Shown one piece after another: positions 28,835 through 37,132 of a stretch of 64,000 bases of DNA (position 1 is its first letter; each line of letters starts with the position of its first letter). The position numbers were made by a program, and so were the translations under genes. This DNA comes from Spirochaetales bacterium Spiro_09. Its GTDB lineage: Bacteria > Spirochaetota > Spirochaetia > Treponematales > Treponemataceae. Location: positions 62,001 to 126,000 of the forward strand of contig LVBK01000016.1 in assembly GCA_001604385.1 (NCBI GenBank), given 5' to 3'. The notes beneath the pieces were generated by a model. That model made no database searches. It was not told the DNA's origin and saw only the letters and a program-made list of their open reading frames with translations.

Positions 28835-29935
28835 ATGACTGTCAACACCACCGTCCGGTTGCAAAAAAGGCATTACTGCAATGCACTTTTCATACTTTTT
28901 ATGTTTTTTTCCCTCTCGACAGCTGGTGCCACAGAAGGAACGGCAGCAGTGCAGTCGGTGCGAATGAGTTTTATCCGTTCGGCCCATTCCTTTCTGGGTG
29001 TCCGCTATCTTCATGGAGGCACCACCAGTGCGGGGATGGACTGTTCAGGACTGGTATACACCGCGGCCCGACAGGGAGCGGGAAGGCAGGTTCCCCGCAC
29101 GGTTGCAGCACTTTCATCGGTCAGCCAGCGGGTGCAGGAGCATCTGCGTGAACCCGGCGACCTGCTTTTTTTCAATACCACCGGCAATTTAAGCCATGTT
29201 GGCATTTGGCTCGGAAATAATCAGTTCATTCACGCAGCTTCCGACGGCCCCAGAACGGGAGTAATTATCTCGAATATGTCGGAGGATTACTGGCGCAGGA
29301 CGTACTCCCACACTGGACGCATATTTGCCAACGAAGGGCTTGGCCCGGTGACCGCCATGACGAACGGCGACGCTCAAAATCCCGCCCGGATTTCGTCCGA
29401 CACGGACAGTCTTCCCGGCGTTCCGACCCGTACGCCCCGACAGCCGAATACCCTGCATGCGGACACCCCCTTTGAAAACCCCTATCCCTTCGAGGGAGAA
29501 ACCGGCTTCCGGTTTCAAATAACCGCCGGCCCTCTCTGGGACATTCTTCCCGACCGCTTTCCGATACGGGGCGTCACCGCCTTTGCCGACCTGTCCTGGG
29601 TACGGGGTACCGACATCTATCCCGGCATCGGGGCGGGTATTTCCTGGGACACCAGAACCTCGTCCCTGAGCATTCCGTTGACCGCCTCCGTAACGACCGT
29701 TCACGGCCTCCGTTTTTTTATCGGCACCCAGTTTCATCTTTTTGTCGACCAAACGCTTGATACCGATGCAATCTTTCCCGGCATCATCGGCCTTTCCTGG
29801 TACTCCCCCCCCCTCAGAATGGCATCCCAACGCATACGTTTTTACCAGAGTGCTGAATATTCCTGGTTTCTCGATGAAACCACCGGTACCGGTTTCAGGT
29901 TTAATACCGGAGTAACATTCAGTTTTGACCGCTGA
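28835..29935 (+). CDS. Exported NlpC/P60-family protein with beta-rich C-terminal domain
   Basis: Signal peptide; GMDCSGLVYTAA, LSHVGIWLGNNQFIHAAS, EPGDLLFF; C-terminal ~140 aa alternating aromatic/polar strands. Confidence 0.88.
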   Translation: MTVNTTVRLQKRHYCNALFILFMFFSLSTAGATEGTAAVQSVRMSFIRSAHSFLGVRYLHGGTTSAGMDCSGLVYTAARQGAGRQVPRTVAALSSVSQRVQEHLREPGDLLFFNTTGNLSHVGIWLGNNQFIHAASDGPRTGVIISNMSEDYWRRTYSHTGRIFANEGLGPVTAMTNGDAQNPARISSDTDSLPGVPTRTPRQPNTLHADTPFENPYPFEGETGFRFQITAGPLWDILPDRFPIRGVTAFADLSWVRGTDIYPGIGAGISWDTRTSSLSIPLTASVTTVHGLRFFIGTQFHLFVDQTLDTDAIFPGIIGLSWYSPPLRMASQRIRFYQSAEYSWFLDETTGTGFRFNTGVTFSFDR

Positions 29936-29954
29936 TGCACCCAAAGGATTACTC

Positions 29955-30668
29955 ATGAAAAAACCCGTCCTGGCGTTTGCCAGCATAGCTCTCGCAATTC
30001 TTTTCTCGGCCTGCTCGCCCGCGCTGGTCATTAGCCCGCTTCCGGGACAAACCGCGGAAGCCCGTTTCTCGCTGCGAACCGGACAGACCGCCGAAAGCGT
30101 GATCAAACGACTCCTTCCCGCAGCCAGTCAGTCAAACCAGTCAATTTTCGATCCTGAAGCGCTTGCCGCCCATCTTGAAAAACAGGGTGTCCGCGTGCGT
30201 TCCGTCAATCCCGCACGCACGGCCGACCTCGACATGATTCTTGACATTCCGCGCTCGGCGGCCATCCTGAACCGCGCACTTGTGCACACTGCCGAAACGG
30301 GAACGATCACGGTGACGCTCTCCCGCGCCATCATCGGGGACGCGATTGCGCTCTTGCCACCCGAAAGCGCGGACTACCTCGAGCTGCTCATGGCGCCCGT
30401 ATTTACCGGCGAACAACTGACCGCACAAGACTACCGGGACACTGTCGGCGCAATGTACGGAAAAAATTTGGCCCGTGAACTAGACGAGTCATTTTTTTAT
30501 CTGGTCATCGAAAGCCCCGGACCGATCTCCGCGGCCCGCATTACGGAGCCGGGCACTGTGACATCTGAAAACAGGCGCGCGCGGTTTGCCGTGCCACTGG
30601 TTGCCCTGCTTGTCATGGAAAAAGACGTAACCGCCACGGTCACCTACACAGCGACTGCTGCGAAATAA
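29955..30668 (+). CDS. Putative lipoprotein, unknown function
   Basis: MKKPVLAFASIALAILFSAC lipobox; no family recognised. Confidence 0.7.
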   Translation: MKKPVLAFASIALAILFSACSPALVISPLPGQTAEARFSLRTGQTAESVIKRLLPAASQSNQSIFDPEALAAHLEKQGVRVRSVNPARTADLDMILDIPRSAAILNRALVHTAETGTITVTLSRAIIGDAIALLPPESADYLELLMAPVFTGEQLTAQDYRDTVGAMYGKNLARELDESFFYLVIESPGPISAARITEPGTVTSENRRARFAVPLVALLVMEKDVTATVTYTATAAK

Positions 30669-30791
30669 GGCTGAAAAGGAACGCTTGACTCCTCGGTGAC
30701 GCAGAAAGCCCTTGCTCGCAGAACGTCCACGCGCGGAGCGGCCGCGAAGAACGGGCCATTCAGGGGCGAACGAACCTTCCCGATACTAGGG

Positions 30792-30895
30792 GACCTCTAA
30801 AAACTTCAGTTTTTTAGAGGTCAACAAATAAAAATGCAAATCCCGTAAGGATTTGCGGAGGCACCTCTAAATACTAACCGAGTATTTAGAGGTGC
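30792..30895. repeat. Dispersed hairpin repeat copy 2: three consecutive hairpins
   Basis: gacctctaaaaact...agttttttagaggtc (30792-30822); gcaaatcc-cgtaa-ggatttgc (30836-30856); gcacctctaaatact-aaccg-agtatttagaggtgc perfect 15-bp stem (30861-30895). Confidence 0.85.
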
Positions 30896-30984
30896 CCACT
30901 AATTGATAAAAAATGATTTTATTAGTACAATACCTCAAGTACATATCGATAAAGTTTTATCGACTATACATTGGGGGTTATTAC

Positions 30985-31461
30985 ATGGCTACAGCGTGCG
31001 AGTTCTCGAAGGAACTCAATGCTTTCATCGACGAATGGAAGAGCAAACCCGGGAACCTCATCATGATTCTTCACAAGGTCCAGGAAGAACAGGGGTTCAT
31101 TTCGCGGGAAGCCGCCGACCAGGTTGCGGCGCGAACCGGGAATCCATTGGCCCGCGTATACGGAACAATGTCTTTCTATCATTTCTTCAAAACAGTCAAA
31201 CCGGGCAAGAACAAGATCGCGGTCTGTCTTGGTACAGCCTGTTATCTCAAAGGCGGACAGGATCTCATTGATGAGGCCCGCAGTCTCCTTGGCCTTTCAG
31301 GCGAACAGATTACCACACCCGACGGACAGTTCTCGGTGGAACCGGTTCGCTGCATCGGCTGTTGCGGTCTGGCACCCGTTCTTTCCGTCAATGGCGACGT
31401 CTACGGCAAGCTGACACGCGATCAGATGGACGGCGTTATCGCAAAATACAAGGACGCCTGA
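30985..31461 (+). CDS. hydC: NuoE-like [2Fe-2S] subunit of bifurcating [FeFe] hydrogenase (HydC)
   Basis: CLGTACYLKGGQDL, CIGCCGLAPVLSVNGDVYGKL NuoE cysteine motifs. Confidence 0.9.
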   Translation: MATACEFSKELNAFIDEWKSKPGNLIMILHKVQEEQGFISREAADQVAARTGNPLARVYGTMSFYHFFKTVKPGKNKIAVCLGTACYLKGGQDLIDEARSLLGLSGEQITTPDGQFSVEPVRCIGCCGLAPVLSVNGDVYGKLTRDQMDGVIAKYKDA

Positions 31462-31469
31462 GGCAGTCC

Positions 31470-32015
31470 GTGCATTATACCCTCTGTGATATGTTCAGCG
31501 ACCTGACCCAAAATGCGGTAGAGTCGGGAGCTGATACCATCACTGTGGAACTGGAGCTGACCGCGGGGAAAATCTTTTTTTCCGTGACGGACAACGGCAA
31601 GGGCATGACGCCGGAAGAACAGGATCGCGCACTCGATCCCTTCTGGACAGACGGGGTGAAACATCCCGGACGGAAAGTCGGCCTCGGGCTCCCCTTCCTG
31701 ATACAGACAGCCGACGCCACTGGCGGAAGCTGGACGCTACAGTCGGAAAAAGGCGCGGGAACGACGGTTACCTGCACCCTAGATCCGGCGAATATCGACA
31801 CGCCGCCAGTCGGCAATGTCACCGGATTTTTCCGGCATATTCTGACGTTTGAAGGCCGGTACGAACTGTGTATAGCCTGCAAGGGCAAAGCGGAGTTTAC
31901 CGTGTGCCGCTCGGAGCTGCTGGAAGCCCTCGGAATTGAAGACGGTACATCCGGCATGGATGTAAATGCCTTGAGTTTGCTGGGGCACTATCTGGAAAGT
32001 TTAATGGAGGAATAA
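31470..32015 (+). CDS. HATPase-domain protein embedded in the hydrogenase operon
   Basis: GTG start at 31470; DLTQNAVESGAD N box, VTDNGKGMTPEEQ and GLGLPFLIQTADATGGSW G boxes. Confidence 0.82.
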   Translation: MHYTLCDMFSDLTQNAVESGADTITVELELTAGKIFFSVTDNGKGMTPEEQDRALDPFWTDGVKHPGRKVGLGLPFLIQTADATGGSWTLQSEKGAGTTVTCTLDPANIDTPPVGNVTGFFRHILTFEGRYELCIACKGKAEFTVCRSELLEALGIEDGTSGMDVNALSLLGHYLESLMEE

Positions 32016-32016
32016 T

Positions 32017-32412
32017 ATGGCAAAAATGTCCCTTGAGGACCTTCGGAAGCTGCGGGAACAAACCCAGCAGCAGATCAAAAAGCGTGAAACTGACGACAAG
32101 ATAGCCCAAATAGTAATCGGTATGGGCACCTGCGGAATCGCCGCCGGCGCAAAGGATACGCTTGACGCCTTTGTGAAAGAAGTGGACGACAAGAAGATGG
32201 GCGGAGAAGTTGTAATCCGTCAAACAGGCTGCATGGGCCTGTGCCAGAACGAACCGACTGTCGAGATCATCATGCCCGGCATGCCCAGCATTATTTACGG
32301 CCGCGTTGATGCAACTGTCGCGAAAGGAATCGTCGAAAAGCACATTATGAGAAAAGAATTGCTTGACGACCTGATTATTGACCGCCCCGCGGTAGATATT
32401 CTCAAAAAATAA
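32017..32412 (+). CDS. Thioredoxin-like [2Fe-2S] ferredoxin (HydD-type)
   Basis: VIGMGTCGIAAGAKDTLDAF, RQTGCMGLCQNEPTVEI. Confidence 0.87.
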   Translation: MAKMSLEDLRKLREQTQQQIKKRETDDKIAQIVIGMGTCGIAAGAKDTLDAFVKEVDDKKMGGEVVIRQTGCMGLCQNEPTVEIIMPGMPSIIYGRVDATVAKGIVEKHIMRKELLDDLIIDRPAVDILKK

Positions 32413-32423
32413 GGAGCACGGTA

Positions 32424-34205
32424 ATGGCCTATACCCACTATATCCTTGTATGCGGCGGAACGGGATGCGAATCCAGCAACGCCGACGGGATTTACAACAA
32501 CCTGCAGACAGCCGCGAAAGAAGCCGGTGTCAGCGACAAGGTTCAAATTGTCAAAACAGGATGTTTCGGTTTTTGTGAAAAGGGACCGATCGTCAAGGTT
32601 CTTCCCGAAGACTCGTTCTACGTCGAGGTCAAGCCGGAAGACGCAAAAGACATCATAAATGAACAGATCGTCAAGGGCCGCGAGGTTACCCGGCTTTTGT
32701 ACAACAAGGACAAGAAGAACACCGGATCAGTAGAAGAGATCGAGTTCTACCAGAAACAGCTGCGCATCGTTCTGCGTAACTGCGGTGTCATCAATCCTGA
32801 AAACATTGACGAATACATCGCCCGCGACGGATACCTCGCGCTCGAAAAAGCCCTGTTTGAAATGACCCCCGAGCAGATCATCAATGAAGTCAAGGCATCG
32901 GGCCTGCGCGGCCGCGGCGGCGCCGGGTTCCCCACCGGTTTGAAGTGGGAAGCAGGCATGAAAGCTCCCGGACCGGTCAAGTACGTCGTTTGTAACGCCG
33001 ACGAGGGAGACCCCGGAGCCTATATGGACCGCTCGACCATTGAGGGAGACCCCCACTCGGTCATTGAATCCATGGCCATCTGCGGAAAGGCCATCGGCGC
33101 AAACATGGGCTTCGTCTATATCCGTGCCGAGTATCCCCTTGCAATTGACCGCCTCAAGATCGCCATGAACCAGGCCCGTGAAGCAGGACTTCTGGGCAAA
33201 AACATCCTCGGCTCGGGCTTTGATTTCGATCTTGAAATCCGCCTGGGCGCAGGTGCCTTCGTGTGCGGCGAGGAAACAGCTCTCCTGCGTTCAATCGAAG
33301 GTCAGCGCGGTATGCCCACACCCAAGCCTCCCTTCCCGGCCCAATCCGGACTCTGGGGAAAACCGACCATCATCAACAACGTTGAAACCTGGGCGAATAT
33401 ACCGGTCATTCTGACCAAGGGAGCAAGCTGGTTCAACAAGATCGGTACCGAAGATTCCAAGGGAACAAAGGTTTTCGCCCTGACCGGCAAGGTCAAGAAC
33501 TCCGGTCTGGTAGAAGTTCCGATGGGAACCACCTTGCGGGAAATCGTGTTTGAAATCGGCGGCGGCATAAAGAATGGACGCAAGTTCAAAGGCGTTCAGA
33601 CCGGCGGTCCGTCCGGCGGTATCATTACCGAAGAAGCGCTCGACACCCCGATTGACTTCAAGGGCCTTCAGCAGCTTGGCTCCATGATGGGCTCTGGCGG
33701 TATGATCGTTATGGACGAGGATGACTGCGTTGTTGACGTTTCCAAGTTCTACATGGAATTCTGCGTCGATGAATCATGCGGAAAGTGCTCACCCTGTCGC
33801 ATCGGAACACGGCAGATCCACTCGATTCTGGAAAAAATTTCACGCGGAAACGGTACCTTGGCCGACCTCGACAAAATGAAGGAAATCGGCTTTGCCATGC
33901 AGAAAAGTTCGCTGTGTCAGCTTGGCGCCTCCGCTCCGAACCCGACACTGTCGACCATCAAGAAGTTCGAACATGAATATCTTGCCCACATCAACGATAA
34001 AACCTGTCCCGCGGGAAAGTGCAAGCACCTGGTGATATTCGACATCAACGACAAGTGTATCGGTTGCGGCGCCTGCGCCCGCAAGTGCCCGGCAAACTGT
34101 ATCACAGGCGAGAAGAAAACCCGCCATGTGATCGATCAGGAAAAATGCCTCAAATGCGGCGAATGCTTCAAGACTTGCAAGTTCGGCGCCATTGACAAGC
34201 GATAA
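32424..34205 (+). CDS. hydB: NuoF-like flavoprotein subunit of bifurcating [FeFe] hydrogenase (HydB)
   Basis: GLRGRGGAGFPTGLKWE, CNADEGDPGAYMDR, CGKCSPCRIGTRQ, C-terminal 2x[4Fe-4S] CIGCGACARKCP/CLKCGECFKTC. Confidence 0.95.
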   Translation: MAYTHYILVCGGTGCESSNADGIYNNLQTAAKEAGVSDKVQIVKTGCFGFCEKGPIVKVLPEDSFYVEVKPEDAKDIINEQIVKGREVTRLLYNKDKKNTGSVEEIEFYQKQLRIVLRNCGVINPENIDEYIARDGYLALEKALFEMTPEQIINEVKASGLRGRGGAGFPTGLKWEAGMKAPGPVKYVVCNADEGDPGAYMDRSTIEGDPHSVIESMAICGKAIGANMGFVYIRAEYPLAIDRLKIAMNQAREAGLLGKNILGSGFDFDLEIRLGAGAFVCGEETALLRSIEGQRGMPTPKPPFPAQSGLWGKPTIINNVETWANIPVILTKGASWFNKIGTEDSKGTKVFALTGKVKNSGLVEVPMGTTLREIVFEIGGGIKNGRKFKGVQTGGPSGGIITEEALDTPIDFKGLQQLGSMMGSGGMIVMDEDDCVVDVSKFYMEFCVDESCGKCSPCRIGTRQIHSILEKISRGNGTLADLDKMKEIGFAMQKSSLCQLGASAPNPTLSTIKKFEHEYLAHINDKTCPAGKCKHLVIFDINDKCIGCGACARKCPANCITGEKKTRHVIDQEKCLKCGECFKTCKFGAIDKR

Positions 34206-34231
34206 CCGGACATACCTCAAGGAGAAACGTC

Positions 34232-35974
34232 ATGATTAACGTCAAGATAAACGGAAACCCCGTTCAAGTGCCCGAGGGAACCTCGATCCTGGCCGCAGCC
34301 AAAATGGTAAACGTCAAGATCCCGTCCCTCTGCTATAATTCGGATCTGCCTGCATGGGCCTCATGCGGTATTTGTATCGTGCGCCTTGAAGGCTCGCCCC
34401 GTATGCTCCGCGCATGCTGCACCGCCTGTACCGAGGGCATGAGTGTCATCACCCATGATCCCGAGATCGTCAAGGCACGCCGCACCGTGCTCGAGCTCAT
34501 TCTGTCAAACCATCCGCAGGAGTGTCTGACCTGTACCCGCAACAACCAGTGCGAGCTGCAGAGTCTTGCGGCCGAATTTGGTCTGCGCCAGATTCGCTTC
34601 GAACAATACATCATCGACCGTCCCCTGGACGACAGCAATGACGCGATTGTCTTCGACCGCAACAAGTGCATCAACTGTGGCCGCTGCGTCGAGGTATGCC
34701 AGCGCATGCAGGGCGTCAATGCCATCGAGTACCAGGGACGCGGAGGCAAAACGGTCATCGGACCGGCCGCCCTCGTTGACCTTTCTGACTCTCCATGCGT
34801 ACGCTGCGGTCAGTGCGCGGCCCATTGCCCGGTCGGCGCTATCTACGAAGCGCACTCCAGCCGCAAGGTATGGGACCGTCTCGATGACGCCGAAACCGTT
34901 ACCGTCGCGCAGATTGCACCGGCTGTCCGTGTTGCCCTCGGCGAAGAATTCGGCCTTGCACCCGGATCGATCTCCACAAAGAAGATTTATTCCGCGCTTC
35001 GCCGCATCGGGTTTGACTATGTATTCGACACGAACTTTTCCGCAGACCTTACCATCATGGAAGAGGGCATCGAGTTCATCAACCGGCTGACCAAAAACAA
35101 GGGAGCAATTCCCCTGTTCACTTCATGCTGTCCGTCCTGGGTCGATTATGCGGAGAAAAACTGCCATGATCTGTTGCCCCATGTTTCCACCGCAAAGAGC
35201 CCCCAGCAAATGATGGGCGCGGTTATCAAGACCTACTGGGCACAAAAGGCCGGAATCGATCCCAAAAAGATTTTCTCCGTCTCGATCATGCCCTGTACCG
35301 CAAAGAAGTACGAACGCAAGCGTAACGATGACATGAAAAGCTCCGGTTTCGACGACGTTGACAGCGTCCTGACAACCCGCGAGCTTGCCCGGTTTATCCG
35401 CCAGGCCGGTATTGACTTCAACAGCCTCGAGGAAAGCGAAGCCGACAACCCCCTCGGACCGTACACCGGTGCGGGAACCATTTTCGGCGCAACCGGCGGT
35501 GTTATGGAGGCTGCAATCCGCACCGCATACGCGGTGATCACCGGCCAGGAACTGTCTGACATCAATTTCATGCCGGCACGCGGCCTGGAAGGCGTCAAGG
35601 AAGCGAAAGTCGATGTCAAGGGAACCGAAGTACGCATTGCCGTTGTACACCAGCTTGGTAATGTCGACGCGGTTGTCAGCAAGGTACGCGAGGCAATCGC
35701 GGCCAAGGCGGAACCCCCGTATCACTTCATCGAGGTCATGGCTTGCCGGGGCGGTTGTATCGCCGGCGGCGGACAACCCTACGGAGCGACCGACGAGGTT
35801 CGTGCTAAACGCATTGCCGGTCTCTACAAGGACGACGTTGACTCGAAAATCCGTGTTTCCCACAAGAATCCCTATGTACAGCAAGTATATACCGAGTTCT
35901 TCAAGGAGCCGAATTCAGAGAAGGCGCATCACCTTCTGCACACCCACTATGTAGAGCGCCCGCTCTACAAGTAA
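34232..35974 (+). CDS. hydA: [FeFe] hydrogenase catalytic subunit (HydA)
   Basis: H-cluster motifs FTSCCPSWVDY, SIMPCTAKKYE, MACRGGCIAGGGQP; N-terminal ferredoxin clusters; C-terminal small-subunit region. Confidence 0.96.
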   Translation: MINVKINGNPVQVPEGTSILAAAKMVNVKIPSLCYNSDLPAWASCGICIVRLEGSPRMLRACCTACTEGMSVITHDPEIVKARRTVLELILSNHPQECLTCTRNNQCELQSLAAEFGLRQIRFEQYIIDRPLDDSNDAIVFDRNKCINCGRCVEVCQRMQGVNAIEYQGRGGKTVIGPAALVDLSDSPCVRCGQCAAHCPVGAIYEAHSSRKVWDRLDDAETVTVAQIAPAVRVALGEEFGLAPGSISTKKIYSALRRIGFDYVFDTNFSADLTIMEEGIEFINRLTKNKGAIPLFTSCCPSWVDYAEKNCHDLLPHVSTAKSPQQMMGAVIKTYWAQKAGIDPKKIFSVSIMPCTAKKYERKRNDDMKSSGFDDVDSVLTTRELARFIRQAGIDFNSLEESEADNPLGPYTGAGTIFGATGGVMEAAIRTAYAVITGQELSDINFMPARGLEGVKEAKVDVKGTEVRIAVVHQLGNVDAVVSKVREAIAAKAEPPYHFIEVMACRGGCIAGGGQPYGATDEVRAKRIAGLYKDDVDSKIRVSHKNPYVQQVYTEFFKEPNSEKAHHLLHTHYVERPLYK

Positions 35975-35983
35975 AATCACCGG

Positions 35984-36022
35984 AAAAGTCCCGCAGGTTT
36001 ATCCTGCGGGACTTTTTTTTTT
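35984..36022 (+). terminator. Rho-independent terminator after hydA
   Basis: aaaagtcccgcagg-tttat-cctgcgggactttttttttt. Confidence 0.93.
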
Positions 36023-36091
36023 CGTTGACGCAAGGCTCACCACTCCTGATATAATATCGCGTAGCCGCCTTACGGGCCACGAGGTATAAAA

Positions 36092-37030
36092 TTGCCGCTT
36101 AAACGTTGCGTATCCATGCTTGTCGCGCTGTCATGGCTGACAATATCGGTAATGGCAGAAATCAACCCGTCGCATACCCTGTCAAAAAACCACACTGGCG
36201 TATTCATCTCGGTTATTCTGTATGTGTTAATTCCGCTTCTGTCAGTTATTATGCAACATGCAGTGTTTGCGATTGGAAAACCAGTGCGTTTTTTTATTGC
36301 GCTTACGGCATACCACATTTTTCTGACCTTCGCGGTCTATTGGGCTTCGGCGGTTTCACACCGTGATTATCAGTCGCTTCTATTCCAGCTGATACTGGTC
36401 TTCATTGCGGCCGTGCTGCTGCAAATTCCCGAATTCAGAATATCCCGAAATAAAAAGCAGATATACAAAACAACCTTCTATTTCGTCATGATTATTTTTA
36501 TTATCTTTCTTTTCTGGCTTATGTTGATGGGGTACGCTATCGTTACCCGAAGCGAGCCACGCTGGATTGAATCCACCGCCTACAATTTTGTCGGAGCGTT
36601 CATCTCGCTCGTGATGTTGATGTGCGCGGTAGCCCTCCATCACCGGACATACCAGGTATTCGAAGTCACCGGCAATAATATTGTATGGAATGACGATGAT
36701 ATCAGCGACCATTTTACCCAGGCAGAAAAGTCAGTCCTACTAACCTACGTTCACAATCCGGAATCCTGCACGTGTAACACCTTGACGGGCATAATAGAAC
36801 CGGAGGAAACGGGACAATGCCGCGTATGTATTGAAAAGGGCTGGAGCGCCATCAATTGCAAGAACTTCCGGAAGGCAAAGAAATACACACTTGCCATTAA
36901 AAAGTATCTCGAACTCTTGGGAGTCGGTACGATTGTTCAGGTATCAGAAAAATATCACCTGATCAAGCAGTACGGATGGAAATTACGCTTCTTTGATGAC
37001 GTTCTCTTCGTCAAATCCAGAAATAAATAA
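36092..37030 (+). CDS. Membrane protein with C-terminal Cys-containing soluble domain, unknown function
   Basis: TTG start with gaggtat upstream; ~5-6 hydrophobic segments then CTCNTL...CRVC...C. Confidence 0.65.
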   Translation: MPLKRCVSMLVALSWLTISVMAEINPSHTLSKNHTGVFISVILYVLIPLLSVIMQHAVFAIGKPVRFFIALTAYHIFLTFAVYWASAVSHRDYQSLLFQLILVFIAAVLLQIPEFRISRNKKQIYKTTFYFVMIIFIIFLFWLMLMGYAIVTRSEPRWIESTAYNFVGAFISLVMLMCAVALHHRTYQVFEVTGNNIVWNDDDISDHFTQAEKSVLLTYVHNPESCTCNTLTGIIEPEETGQCRVCIEKGWSAINCKNFRKAKKYTLAIKKYLELLGVGTIVQVSEKYHLIKQYGWKLRFFDDVLFVKSRNK

Positions 37031-37132
37031 GTGACCGGTCACTTATTGAACCTGCTTTCCTCTTGCGAATAATTCAGGACCGTCCAGATAATTGACTTCA
37101 TCTCGTAAAGATACGTTCCACTGGAGGAAGTC

